Below are positions 15,640 through 23,972 of a stretch of DNA of 64,000 nt, one piece after another. The stretch is from NCBI RefSeq assembly GCF_004118265.1, contig NZ_SDHW01000001.1, positions 1,674,001 to 1,738,000 on the forward strand. The letters are read 5' to 3'. This DNA comes from Lacibacter luteus. Lineage in GTDB: Bacteria; Bacteroidota; Bacteroidia; Chitinophagales; Chitinophagaceae. Under the pieces are notes generated by a model, which made no database searches, was not told where the DNA came from, and saw only the letters and a list, made by a program, of their open reading frames with translations. The translations under genes and the position numbers were made by a program. Numbering within the stretch: position 1 is the stretch's first letter; each line of letters starts with the position of its first letter.

Positions 15640-18507
15640 CTACTCCAACAAATACTTAATATCATCCAGCGATAAACTCTTAACAAAACCTTCTTCAGCA
15701 GTGATCAGATCTTCGGCGAGTTTCTTTTTACCTGCTGCCAGCTTCATGATCTTTTCTTCCACACTGTCCTTACAGATCATGCGATACGCAAACACATGCG
15801 ATTGCTGACCGATGCGATGTGTACGATCAATGGCCTGGTTCTCTACCGCTGTGTTCCACCATGGATCAAACAGGAAAACATAATCTGCTGCGGTTAAGGT
15901 AAGACCGGCATTACCTGCTTTCAAGCTTAACAGGAAAACCGTCACATCACTTTCTTCATCCTGAAATTCAGCAACCAGGTCCTGTCGTTCAGAAACTTTT
16001 GTTTGTCCATCAAGTCGAATGTATTTGATACCTTCTTTTTGCAAGTCACGTTCCAGCAGATCAAGCATGGATGTAAACTGGCTAAACACCAGTGCACGAT
16101 GTTGAGGAATGATGGTCTTCAATTCATCAATCAAAACTTTCGTTTTAATGCTGTCGTATGCAAACACATCTTCATCCTTTACCAGTTCGCAACTGTTACA
16201 AATCTGCCGGAGCTTCATCAAACCAGCCAGCACACTCATCTTGCCTTTGTTCAAACCATTTTCGCTGATATCCATCAACACATTGCTGCGAACATTTTCT
16301 TTGATGCTTTCGTATGCGGTACGCTGATCGATATCCATTTCGCACCAAAGCACTGATTCTGTTTTTGTAGGAAGATCAGGTGCTGCCTGTTCTTTCGTAC
16401 GGCGTAATACAAATGGGCGAATCAGTTTTTGCAAAGCCGCTGCTTTTTCTGCATCTGCTTTTTGTTCAATCGGAATAGCATATTCTCTTCTGAAAAATTC
16501 ATTGCTGCCTAACAAGCCGGGCAATAAGAAATGCAACTGGCTGTAGAGATCACCCGTACCATTCATCACCGGTGTACCGCTCAATGCAATTTTTGTTTTA
16601 CCAACAAGCTGCCAAACTGCTTTGGTTATTTGTGCAGATGGATTTTTGATATGCTGACTTTCATCTACCACAATTGTATTCCACGGAATATTTTGCAGCA
16701 ATGCAATATCCTGTCGCAATGTTCCGTAACTCGTGATGATGATCTTATTGTTGGCATCGTTCAATAAACTTTCATCTCTTCCTGCACCATGAAACACCAC
16801 TGCTTTAACTGCCGGCGCAAATTTTTCCAACTCCTTCTGCCAGTTGTACAACAAACTTGCAGGCGCTGCAACAAGATGTTGATCATTCGGCTGCTCTTCA
16901 ATTTTATGTAAGAGGAATGTGATCGTTTGCAATGTTTTACCCAAACCCATATCATCGGCCAAACAACCACTGCCACCTATTTCCGATAACAAACGCAACC
17001 ACTCATATCCTTTCTGTTGATAAGGGCGCAACTCTTTCACCGTTAATCCTGTTGGCAATGCATATAATGCCTGTTCCTGTTTCTCCCACTGTTTCCATTT
17101 ACTGAACCATCCTGCACTGATGTCGGTTTTAATTGCTGATGCATCTTCTGTTGTTTCATCCGTTGCTTCACTCATCAGCAACCACTTCGGCACCAGTAGT
17201 TCATCTTTACGCACTTTACCATGCCGTATCATCATACCATATTGCTTCAACCAATCTTCACCCAACACGCCCAGACTACCATCTTTCAGCATCACAGCTT
17301 TCTGTCCGTTCTGTAAACTTTTCTGCAAGTAGTTAAGCGGAATAATTTCTTTTCCAAACTTCACCATCATACCTAAACATATCCAGCTGTTTTCCGTTTC
17401 CTGTTTGCTGATAGTTGTTTCAGCAATATGCGGTGAGTAACGGAAATGTTTCATCAGGTCGATGCCGAGCAGATCAACATCCATCTCCAGCAACTTGTGA
17501 TATACTTTCAGAAACCAACCTTTCTTCTGCGCTTCAGCAAAAGTGAGATAAAAAAATCCATTGCTTTGGTTCGAAAATTTTTCATGCAGTGATCGAAGAA
17601 AAGTAACCAGCTCTTCCTCTTTTTGCTGATGACGGATAATGTTGAGGACCTTACCTGCGCTTTGTATTGTTGCTGTTTCTTCAAAAGGTCCATCGATCAC
17701 ATAACCATCGTACACAAAACGTGGTTCGAGTTTTAGAAATGTATTATTCAGTTCGCTCAACATTACCTGCGGCTGCGGTTCAGCGATCAACTCTTCGCCT
17801 TGTGTAATGGCGGTGGCATCCACTTTCAATTCCCATTCCTTCAGCTTTGCGACCACCTGTTCAAATGATGATGGTTCAGCTGTAGTCCATGTGCTGCTGT
17901 CTTGCTGTTGCAACCATTCAACCGCATCATGACTTTTTGATGCGAGCTGATAATACGTTGAATCGTTCTCTAATAAAAAATGAAACCGTTTGAACGAAGC
18001 AAGTGGCATACGTTCTTTTCCTTTTACTACCTGTATCTCCAGTTTGTAACGATCATTTTCTGCAACAGCATGAAAAGCGAGTTCAACAGGATAAGAATGA
18101 AAAACACATTTCACTGTTTGTGTTGATGCAGCATTGACTGTTCCGCTGTGATAAAATTCAAAGCCCTGCAATTGCCGCATTGCACTGATCATCGATTGCA
18201 GTTTACGTGCCATTGCTTTTTTCTGCATGGCGGCACGTTCTGTTTCGTTGCTGATGTATTGCGATTGACCAACAATATCGGCTTCTGTTTTCTGCCATTC
18301 CCATTTCGAAAAACCCAACAGGGTTTTCATGCCTTCATCACTTAACTGCGGAAAAAACTGTTTGAGGTTGGCACGGCTCAACTGCTGCTCACCCGATGTA
18401 ATGCCCGTTGCGGTTTTGATCAATTGTCTGATCTCCAACACAGGTCGTTTGGTAAACAAATGCTTCGGCTGAAAGAGTAAATATGTTTTGGTATTACGGT
18501 TGTCCAT
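15640..18507 (-). CDS. SNF2-family DEAD/DEAH-box helicase
   Basis: A 955-residue Swi2/Snf2 ATPase. The start MDNRNTKTYLLFQPKHLFTK replaces a 39-codon upstream extension that has no domain character. About 480 N-terminal residues are family-specific. The motor follows: CLADDMGLGKTLQTITFLLH (Walker A), IVVDESQHIKNPSAQ (DESQ box), KIALSGTPVMNG, then ALVFSQFTSMLDLLER, LSLKAGNAGLTLTAADYVFL and DRTHRIGQQSHVFAYR of the second RecA domain. Such bacterial proteins translocate on DNA and may remodel RNA polymerase or repair complexes. The specific target is unknown. Confidence 0.92.
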   Translation of the reverse strand: MDNRNTKTYLLFQPKHLFTKRPVLEIRQLIKTATGITSGEQQLSRANLKQFFPQLSDEGMKTLLGFSKWEWQKTEADIVGQSQYISNETERAAMQKKAMARKLQSMISAMRQLQGFEFYHSGTVNAASTQTVKCVFHSYPVELAFHAVAENDRYKLEIQVVKGKERMPLASFKRFHFLLENDSTYYQLASKSHDAVEWLQQQDSSTWTTAEPSSFEQVVAKLKEWELKVDATAITQGEELIAEPQPQVMLSELNNTFLKLEPRFVYDGYVIDGPFEETATIQSAGKVLNIIRHQQKEEELVTFLRSLHEKFSNQSNGFFYLTFAEAQKKGWFLKVYHKLLEMDVDLLGIDLMKHFRYSPHIAETTISKQETENSWICLGMMVKFGKEIIPLNYLQKSLQNGQKAVMLKDGSLGVLGEDWLKQYGMMIRHGKVRKDELLVPKWLLMSEATDETTEDASAIKTDISAGWFSKWKQWEKQEQALYALPTGLTVKELRPYQQKGYEWLRLLSEIGGSGCLADDMGLGKTLQTITFLLHKIEEQPNDQHLVAAPASLLYNWQKELEKFAPAVKAVVFHGAGRDESLLNDANNKIIITSYGTLRQDIALLQNIPWNTIVVDESQHIKNPSAQITKAVWQLVGKTKIALSGTPVMNGTGDLYSQLHFLLPGLLGSNEFFRREYAIPIEQKADAEKAAALQKLIRPFVLRRTKEQAAPDLPTKTESVLWCEMDIDQRTAYESIKENVRSNVLMDISENGLNKGKMSVLAGLMKLRQICNSCELVKDEDVFAYDSIKTKVLIDELKTIIPQHRALVFSQFTSMLDLLERDLQKEGIKYIRLDGQTKVSERQDLVAEFQDEESDVTVFLLSLKAGNAGLTLTAADYVFLFDPWWNTAVENQAIDRTHRIGQQSHVFAYRMICKDSVEEKIMKLAAGKKKLAEDLITAEEGFVKSLSLDDIKYLLE

Positions 18508-18572
18508 AGAAAAACAAGGGCGGCAAAAATAAGGGGTTGAAAGATGAGGCAACCATGAATAATTATTTTTTT

Positions 18573-18606
18573 CACGCAAAGGGCGCAAAGAAAATAAGAC
18601 GCAGAG
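18573..18606. repeat. Dispersed repeat (CACGCAAAGGGCGCAAAG type)
   Basis: CACGCAAAGGGCGCAAAG (18573-18590) followed by ACGCAGAGA nearby. This GCAAAG/GCAGAG motif series lies in the divergent spacer between the helicase gene and mtaB and resembles short repeats scattered in Bacteroidota genomes (from memory, not searched). Confidence 0.5.
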
Positions 18607-18642
18607 AAATGTGCTGTAAATCAAACAATTTTATTTGAGGTT

Positions 18643-18689
18643 GCCGGGAAGGCAGTAAGGCGGGAGTAAGAACTCTCCGCCTTCCCGGC
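18643..18689. repeat. Nested palindrome (GCCGGGAAGGC)
   Basis: GCCGGGAAGGC (18643-18653) and GCCTTCCCGGC (18679-18689) are perfect reverse complements. Inside them AAGGCGG and CCGCCTT can pair alternatively, so two mutually exclusive folds exist. Located between divergent genes about 110 bp before mtaB. Confidence 0.7.
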
Positions 18690-18748
18690 TTACTGGCCAA
18701 AGCCCTTTTCAGCTTACATTTCAGCTCGCTTCTTTCTCCGTACTTCGT

Positions 18749-18756
18749 TATCTTTG
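18749..18756 (+). promoter_or_regulatory. -7 box of mtaB
   Basis: TATCTTTG fits TAnnTTTG and lies 41 nt before the ATG at 18798. No matching -33 TTTG. Confidence 0.45.
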
Positions 18757-18797
18757 CAGCCTTTCTGCAAAAGGGGCAGCACGAGAAATAATCAGAT

Positions 18798-20087
18798 ATG
18801 GCAGCAGCAAAAACAGTCGCATTTCACACATTGGGTTGTAAACTCAACTATTCCGAAACATCCACACTCAGCCGGCAGATGGAGAGTGAAGGTTTTGAGA
18901 AGAAAGAGTTTGATGACCTGGCCGATGTGTATGTGATCAACACCTGTTCTGTTACTGATAATGCCGATAAAGAATGTCGGCAACTGGTGCGTCGTATTCA
19001 ACGCAAGTCGCCGGAAAGTTTAGTGGTAATCACCGGTTGTTATGCACAGTTGAAGCCAAAAGAAATTGCAGAGATACCCGGTGTTGATTTGGTGTTAGGT
19101 GCAGCCGAAAAATTCAATATTGTTTCGCACATTAAAGAACTGGCGAAAGGTGATAGTGCAAAGATCAGCAGTTGCGACATTGAAGATGTAAGTGGTTTCA
19201 ATGCTTCTTATTCCATCAACGACCGTACACGTACGTTTTTAAAAGTACAGGATGGTTGCGATTATACCTGTTCGTTCTGCACCATTCCGCAGGCACGAGG
19301 TAAAAGCAGAAGCGATAATGTGGCCAACGTGATTGCCAACGCCAAAGAAATTGCAACAGGTGGCAGTAAAGAAATTGTGTTGACGGGTGTGAACCTTGGC
19401 GATTTTGGTAAAGGTGCAGATGGTAATGGTTCGCTTTCTATCTATAACCGTGAGGAAAATTTCTTCGACCTCATACAACAGTTAGATAAAGTGGAAGGTA
19501 TTGAACGTTATCGCATCTCTTCCATTGAACCCAACCTGCTTACCAACGAGATCATTGAATTTGTAAGCAGAAGTAAAAAGTTCATGCCGCATTTTCATAT
19601 TCCGTTGCAAAGCGGAAGCAATACCATTCTAGGTATGATGCGCCGCCGTTACAAACGGGAGCTGTATGCCGAACGTGTTGCACTCATTAAACAACTGATG
19701 CCGCATTGCTGTATTGGTGTGGATGTAATTGTTGGTTTCCCCGGTGAAACCGATGAACTGTTTAAGGAAACATTTGATTTTCTTCACTCACTCGATGTAA
19801 GCTATCTGCATGTGTTCACCTACTCTGAACGTGACAACACACATGCACTCACACTCGGTCCGGTTGTACCTATGACCACCCGTTACGAACGTAACAAAAC
19901 ACTCCGCAATCTTTCTTACATGAAGATGCAATACTTTACGGAGCAGCACGCAGGCGAAACAAGACCTGTGCTGTTCGAAGGGCATAGTAAGAACGGCATG
20001 ATGGAAGGTTATACCGATAACTACATTAAGATCACTACGCCGTTTAAAGAAGAATGGGTGAATGAGATTGTGGATTGGAAGATATAA
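18798..20087 (+). CDS. mtaB: tRNA t6A37 methylthiotransferase MtaB
   Basis: A radical-SAM enzyme that converts N6-threonylcarbamoyladenosine 37 to its 2-methylthio form in ANN-decoding tRNAs. The 429-residue protein has the N-terminal UPF0004 domain with HTLGCKLNYSET (the LGCK form distinguishes MtaB from MiaB), INTCSVTDNADKEC and ITGCYAQL, three cysteines for one 4Fe-4S cluster. The radical-SAM CX3CX2C is DYTCSFCTIPQARG. HIPLQSGSN and the C-terminal TRAM-like end complete it. Two Fe-S clusters make it a client of the SUF operon nearby. Confidence 0.95.
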   Translation: MAAAKTVAFHTLGCKLNYSETSTLSRQMESEGFEKKEFDDLADVYVINTCSVTDNADKECRQLVRRIQRKSPESLVVITGCYAQLKPKEIAEIPGVDLVLGAAEKFNIVSHIKELAKGDSAKISSCDIEDVSGFNASYSINDRTRTFLKVQDGCDYTCSFCTIPQARGKSRSDNVANVIANAKEIATGGSKEIVLTGVNLGDFGKGADGNGSLSIYNREENFFDLIQQLDKVEGIERYRISSIEPNLLTNEIIEFVSRSKKFMPHFHIPLQSGSNTILGMMRRRYKRELYAERVALIKQLMPHCCIGVDVIVGFPGETDELFKETFDFLHSLDVSYLHVFTYSERDNTHALTLGPVVPMTTRYERNKTLRNLSYMKMQYFTEQHAGETRPVLFEGHSKNGMMEGYTDNYIKITTPFKEEWVNEIVDWKI

Positions 20088-20107
20088 GGCTTTGTAAGGT
20101 ACTAGTA

Positions 20108-20494
20108 CTATTTGTACTCTTCTGGTTTCAATACAATTCGAAACAAATAATTCCCCAAAGTGTCACTATAGTTAAATTCTACTGTCGTATTTATATCTCT
20201 AAACATTTTACTTTCAGGATTTGTTCTAACCATGTTTAAAGTTGTAATACGTAATGACTTTTCAAATTCATGAATGTCGTATTTCACAGTATCATACTTT
20301 AAGATGTAATTATACCTAAAAGTTGCAGGAGGAAGTGCGACAGTATTTTCAAGTTTCAAAATACTATCAACTTGCATAGGACACATTTTATTGACAGTAG
20401 TAGAGACTCCTTTTAAAAATTCAAACCTTGATTTTGGCTTTGAATTACAACCAATAAAAACAAATACCACAAAGATTTTGAAAAACATTTTCAT
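20108..20494 (-). CDS. Small putative lipoprotein
   Basis: A 128-residue protein with a lipoprotein signal (MKMFFKIFVVFVFIGCNSKP; lipobox FIGC, Cys 16). The mature part is rich in Tyr, Asn and Lys with no recognised domain. Composition is AT-rich relative to neighbours. It converges with mtaB (20-bp gap) and lies 16 bp downstream of the Rrf2 gene, so it could be read through from the SUF operon, but nothing ties its function to Fe-S metabolism. Confidence 0.65.
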   Translation of the reverse strand: MKMFFKIFVVFVFIGCNSKPKSRFEFLKGVSTTVNKMCPMQVDSILKLENTVALPPATFRYNYILKYDTVKYDIHEFEKSLRITTLNMVRTNPESKMFRDINTTVEFNYSDTLGNYLFRIVLKPEEYK

Positions 20495-20510
20495 AAGTCT
20501 TCAACTATTC

Positions 20511-20987
20511 TTACTTCAACAACGCCTCCACATTTCTCTGCAGAATCGCTTCCAGTTTCAGCTCCACTTCTTTTTCTTTCACCATCAGATCTTTCAGCGT
20601 TAATTTATTCAGCAGATTATCGAGTGTGTACTGGATCATCTTCCACAGCGAACGTGTGCTGCAATCAACAGAGTTAGTACACAAACGGCCAATGCCGGTA
20701 TGTGCATCACAAAACTGTTGATCGAACAAAGTACCACCCAATGCTTTCAACACATCATTAATAACGATGGTATCCGATGGCTTTGCCAGCACATAACCAC
20801 CTTTGTAACCGGGCGTACTGTTGATGAACCCTTCCATACGCAAAGTGCGGCAAATCTTTGCCACATGCGGTTCGGTGAGCTTCTCCGCTTCACTTAACTG
20901 TGGAATACTTAATCCTTCAACGGGATTAGCCGATGCAATGCGGATAAGAATCCTGATACCGTACTCTTCTGATGAAGTAATTTTCAT
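20511..20987 (-). CDS. Rrf2-family Fe-S-responsive regulator
   Basis: A 158-residue Rrf2/IscR-type repressor. The N-terminal winged helix reads MKITSSEEYGIRILIRIA, IPQLSEAEKLTEPHVAKI and INSTPGYKGGYVLAKP. Cys 93, Cys 103 and Cys 109 (FCDAHTGIGRLCTNSVDC) match the spacing of cluster-binding cysteines in IscR/SufR proteins, so it likely senses 2Fe-2S status. It is the last SUF-linked gene of the operon, 11 bp after the bacilliredoxin gene, unusual because such regulators more often come first. The likely operator is the direct repeat at the sufB promoter. Confidence 0.9.
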   Translation of the reverse strand: MKITSSEEYGIRILIRIASANPVEGLSIPQLSEAEKLTEPHVAKICRTLRMEGFINSTPGYKGGYVLAKPSDTIVINDVLKALGGTLFDQQFCDAHTGIGRLCTNSVDCSTRSLWKMIQYTLDNLLNKLTLKDLMVKEKEVELKLEAILQRNVEALLK

Positions 20988-20998
20988 GTTGAGATGGT

Positions 20999-21550
20999 TT
21001 ATTCTTGTGTTGCTAAAGGATCTACCTGGTATAAATTTTTGAAATAACTTCTTAACTCTTCACGCTCTGCTTCTGTTGTTTGCTTTGTGCAATATTCATT
21101 GTATGCTGTGATCAATGCATCAGCAATCGTACCTGCATCTGTTGTTTCAATCTGGTGACGTTGCAAATGCAACAGCACTTGTCCGTCTTTCAACAACAAC
21201 ACATTGGGTGAAGAAGGTGTGATTCCGTTCAAATAGTTTGCACGGAAATGCGCCACCGCTTCTTTCTCCATACCTGCAAACAATGTTGCTTTTACATCAG
21301 GCACTACATGATTAAAAAAGCTGAGCAATGCACCCGGTCTGCTAACTCTTGCACTGCAACCGCATACACTGTTCAACACCAGCAATACTGTTTTTCCGGG
21401 ATTACCTGCCAATACCTTTTCAACATCTTCAACACTCATCATTTGTTCAAAGCCTGCATCTACCAGCTCTTTTCGGTAAGGTGCTGCAATTTGTTCGGGA
21501 TAGCTGGGGCCTTGATTGCCCATTAAACTATCTAAAGAAATCATTGCCAT
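20999..21550 (-). CDS. BrxA/BrxB-family bacilliredoxin
   Basis: A 183-residue thioredoxin-fold protein of the YphP/YqiW (DUF1094) family. LLVLNSVCGCSARVSRPGAL holds the CGC active site, and the order GIT.SSPNVLLLKDGQ fits the family. The C-terminus carries a helical extension beyond the usual 145 residues. In Firmicutes these remove bacillithiol from proteins. In Bacteroidota the homologue is commonly found with suf genes, so a role in redox maintenance of cluster assembly is likely (inference). It lies between the DUF59 gene and the Rrf2 gene. Confidence 0.88.
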   Translation of the reverse strand: MAMISLDSLMGNQGPSYPEQIAAPYRKELVDAGFEQMMSVEDVEKVLAGNPGKTVLLVLNSVCGCSARVSRPGALLSFFNHVVPDVKATLFAGMEKEAVAHFRANYLNGITPSSPNVLLLKDGQVLLHLQRHQIETTDAGTIADALITAYNEYCTKQTTEAEREELRSYFKNLYQVDPLATQE

Positions 21551-21564
21551 ACTTTAAATTTTTC

Positions 21565-21674
21565 TCACAGATTTCACTGATGTACTCAGATGAAATCTGT
21601 TGGTGATTGTTATTGTTTATTAAAGCTCATTGATCTGCAGAAAACTATCTGTTTTTATCTGCGTGATCTGTGAG
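21565..21674. repeat. Dispersed CACAGAT repeat between suf genes
   Basis: CTCACAGAT (21565-21573) pairs with ATCTGTGAG (21666-21674), enclosing further ATCTG and CAGAT pieces. It fills the spacer between the DUF59 and bacilliredoxin genes. A second copy of the family lies at 25294-25352. Confidence 0.7.
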
Positions 21675-21679
21675 CAACT

Positions 21680-21994
21680 CTACATAAATCCTAATTCCAA
21701 TGCTGCTACTTCACTCATCATACTCTTCTCCCACTTCGGTGTCCAGGTGATCATCACATTTACATCAGTCACGCCTTCCACTTCTCTTACTTTCTGATCT
21801 ACTTCCACAGGCAACGATTGTGCTGCAGGGCAACTGGGCGCTGTCAACGTCATGGTGATATTGGCATAACCTTTATCGTTGATGTCGATATTGTAGATCA
21901 AACCAAGATCATAGATATTCACCGGCAACTCGGGATCAAATACCGTTTGTAGCTTTTCGATGATCGTTTCTTTAATTGCTTCTTTGTCCATCAC
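21680..21994 (-). CDS. DUF59/MIP18-family Fe-S assembly protein
   Basis: A 104-residue protein (start ATG 21994 or the adjacent ATG 21991). FDPELPVNIYDLGLIYNIDI and MTLTAPSCPAAQSLPVEVDQKV are the DUF59 (SufT/PaaD-like) core with its conserved Cys, and VNVMITWTPKW follows. DUF59 proteins help mature or deliver Fe-S clusters. It is 19 bp after sufE in the operon. Confidence 0.92.
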   Translation of the reverse strand: MMDKEAIKETIIEKLQTVFDPELPVNIYDLGLIYNIDINDKGYANITMTLTAPSCPAAQSLPVEVDQKVREVEGVTDVNVMITWTPKWEKSMMSEVAALELGFM

Positions 21995-22013
21995 ATTTAT
22001 TTTACAATCCGCA

Positions 22014-22454
22014 CTAATTCATCTGTTGCTTTGCTTGATATACAGTTGCATCCAGTTTCATTTGTTTCACCATGCTCAGCAAACCATTGCTTCTTGTTTG
22101 TGCCAGGTGTTGCTTCATGCCGATCTTATCTATGAATTCCAGTTTTGCATCAACGATCTCTTTGGGTGCATGTCCGCTCAATACACGAATCAGCATACTC
22201 ACCAAACCTTTTACGATCACCGCATCGCTTTCTGCACGATAAAATACTTTTCCATCTTTCAACTCGCTCACCATCCACACTGTACTCTGGCAACCTTTGA
22301 TCTTGTTCTCTTCTTTCTTATGCTCGTCTTCCAGTGGTTTCAATTTCTTTCCCATGTCGATGATGTATTCATATTTCTCATCCCATGAATCGAACAACGA
22401 AAACTCATCAACAATTTCTTCTTCTGTTTCTGCTATACTTTTAACTTCTGCCAT
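22014..22454 (-). CDS. sufE: Cysteine desulfurase activator SufE
   Basis: Takes persulfide sulfur from SufS and passes it to the SufBCD scaffold. The 146-residue protein shows the SufE fold order FDSWDEKYEYIIDMGKKL, ENKIKGCQSTVWM with the sulfur-accepting Cys, ADSDAVIVKG-like ESDAVIVKGLVSMLIRVLSG and GMKQHLAQTRSNGLLSM. Normal length. A 188-bp spacer with a G9 tract and a hairpin separates it from sufS. Confidence 0.95.
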   Translation of the reverse strand: MAEVKSIAETEEEIVDEFSLFDSWDEKYEYIIDMGKKLKPLEDEHKKEENKIKGCQSTVWMVSELKDGKVFYRAESDAVIVKGLVSMLIRVLSGHAPKEIVDAKLEFIDKIGMKQHLAQTRSNGLLSMVKQMKLDATVYQAKQQMN

Positions 22455-22539
22455 TTTCTTTTTTATGTAACCGGCTTTAGTAATTCTTTTAATCGTTTGT
22501 TGCGTCGCACACTTGAACGTTTTGTAATGCTATTCAGCA

Positions 22540-22594
22540 CCCCCCCCCGTCAATCTTTACTAAGTTTATCATCCTTCAGCCCTCCAAGGAGGGG
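22540..22594. repeat. C9/G9 tract and short hairpin upstream of sufE
   Basis: Nine consecutive C (22540-22548; G on the transcribed strand) followed at 22580-22593 by CCCTCC-AA-GGAGGG, a perfect 6-bp palindrome. Both are in the sufS-sufE spacer (22455-22642), which holds no gene. The hairpin resembles dispersed repeats elsewhere in the window. Confidence 0.6.
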
Positions 22595-22642
22595 ATTCAT
22601 ATTATCCAATTCATCCTTTCATCCTATAAATCCTGGTTCAGA

Positions 22643-23884
22643 CTATCTCAATAACTTTATCGCTTTATGCAAACCTGCAATCATCACATCAATTTCTTCT
22701 TTGGTATTGTACATTGCAAAACTTGCTCTTGTAGTACCGGGAATACCAAAACGATTCATCAATGGTTGTGTACAGTGATGACCCGTACGAACTGCTACTC
22801 CCTGGTTATCTAATAAAATACCTAAGTCCTGTGGATGTACGCCTTCCACTACATACGATGCCACACTCACTTTATGTTTTGCTGTACCAACTAAACGAAT
22901 ACCATCAATGCTTTGTAATTGCTCCGTTGCATAACGCAGCAACTCGTCTTCGTATTTACGAATGGTTGATTTACCAATACCACTTACAAAATCAAGCGCT
23001 GCTTTTAAAGCAACCGTATCAGCAATATTGGGTGTACCTGCTTCAAACTTGTAAGGCAGATCGTTCCAGGTTGTTTTTTCGAATGTTACATCTTTGATCA
23101 TTTCACCACCACCCATGAACGGCGGCATTGCTTCGAGCAACGCACGCTTGCCATACAATACACCAATGCCTGTCGGGCCATATACTTTGTGTGAACTGAT
23201 GGCGAAGAAATCGCAATCGAGTTGCTGCACATCAATATCCAAATGCACGGTTGATTGTGCTCCATCGAGCATAACAATTGCTCCAACCTTATGTGCTGCG
23301 TCAATAATTTCTTTTACAGGATTGATCGTTCCCAACGAATTGGATGCATGCACTACGGAAACCAGTTTCACTTTTTCATTTAAGAGTTTGTGAAACTCTT
23401 CCATGATCAATTCGCCGTTATCATTTACAGGAATCACATTCAACTTTGCGCCTGTGATTTCAGCGATCAGCTGCCAGGGAACGATATTGCTGTGATGTTC
23501 CATGCCACTGATGATAATCTCATCACCTGCTTTCAGATTGGTGCGTGCCCATGTGTAAGCAACAAGATTAATGCTTTCGGTAACGCCTCTTGTGAAAATA
23601 ATTTCTTCACGCTGTTTGGCATTGATGAATTGCTGCACGGTATCTCTTGTTGCTTCGTAAGCAGCGGTTGCTTCTTCGGCCAATGAGTGAATACCACGAT
23701 GAATATTAGCGTTGTAGTTTTTGTAATAATCTGTCAGCGCATCAATTACTACCTGCGGCTTTTGTGTAGTGGCAGCATTATCAAAATATACCAAAGGTTT
23801 TCCTTTCACCACACGGTTCAGTACCGGAAAGTGCTGACGGATAGCCTGTACATCAAAAGTGGTATGTGTTAACGTTTCAACCAT
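22643..23884 (-). CDS. sufS: Cysteine desulfurase SufS
   Basis: PLP enzyme (class V aminotransferase fold) that removes sulfur from cysteine as an enzyme-bound persulfide. The 413-residue protein has YFDNAATTQKP, the ANIHRGIHSLAEEAT segment, MEHHSNIVPWQ, VSVVHASNSLGTINPVKEI, ISSHKVYGPTGIGVLYG (PLP Lys) and AVRTGHHCTQPLMNRFG with the catalytic Cys on the short SufS-type loop. It partners with SufE, encoded next. Confidence 0.96.
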   Translation of the reverse strand: MVETLTHTTFDVQAIRQHFPVLNRVVKGKPLVYFDNAATTQKPQVVIDALTDYYKNYNANIHRGIHSLAEEATAAYEATRDTVQQFINAKQREEIIFTRGVTESINLVAYTWARTNLKAGDEIIISGMEHHSNIVPWQLIAEITGAKLNVIPVNDNGELIMEEFHKLLNEKVKLVSVVHASNSLGTINPVKEIIDAAHKVGAIVMLDGAQSTVHLDIDVQQLDCDFFAISSHKVYGPTGIGVLYGKRALLEAMPPFMGGGEMIKDVTFEKTTWNDLPYKFEAGTPNIADTVALKAALDFVSGIGKSTIRKYEDELLRYATEQLQSIDGIRLVGTAKHKVSVASYVVEGVHPQDLGILLDNQGVAVRTGHHCTQPLMNRFGIPGTTRASFAMYNTKEEIDVMIAGLHKAIKLLR

Positions 23885-23895
23885 TATTTAATTTT

Positions 23896-23968
23896 TACTA
23901 CGAAGAGCCAAAAAGGTTTTCTTCGAATTAACTTGGTGAACCTTGTGCAATCTTTGTGCCTTTGTGGT
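23896..23968. repeat. Dispersed repeat (CTTTGTGCCTTTGTGG type)
   Basis: The sufD-sufS spacer carries CGAAGAGCC...TCTTCG (a loose inverted repeat) followed by GGTGAACCTTGTGCAATC and TTTGTGCCTTTGTGGTTCAA. These phrases recur in Bacteroidota intergenic DNA (from memory, not searched). No gene here. Confidence 0.5.
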
Positions 23969-23972
23969 TCAA

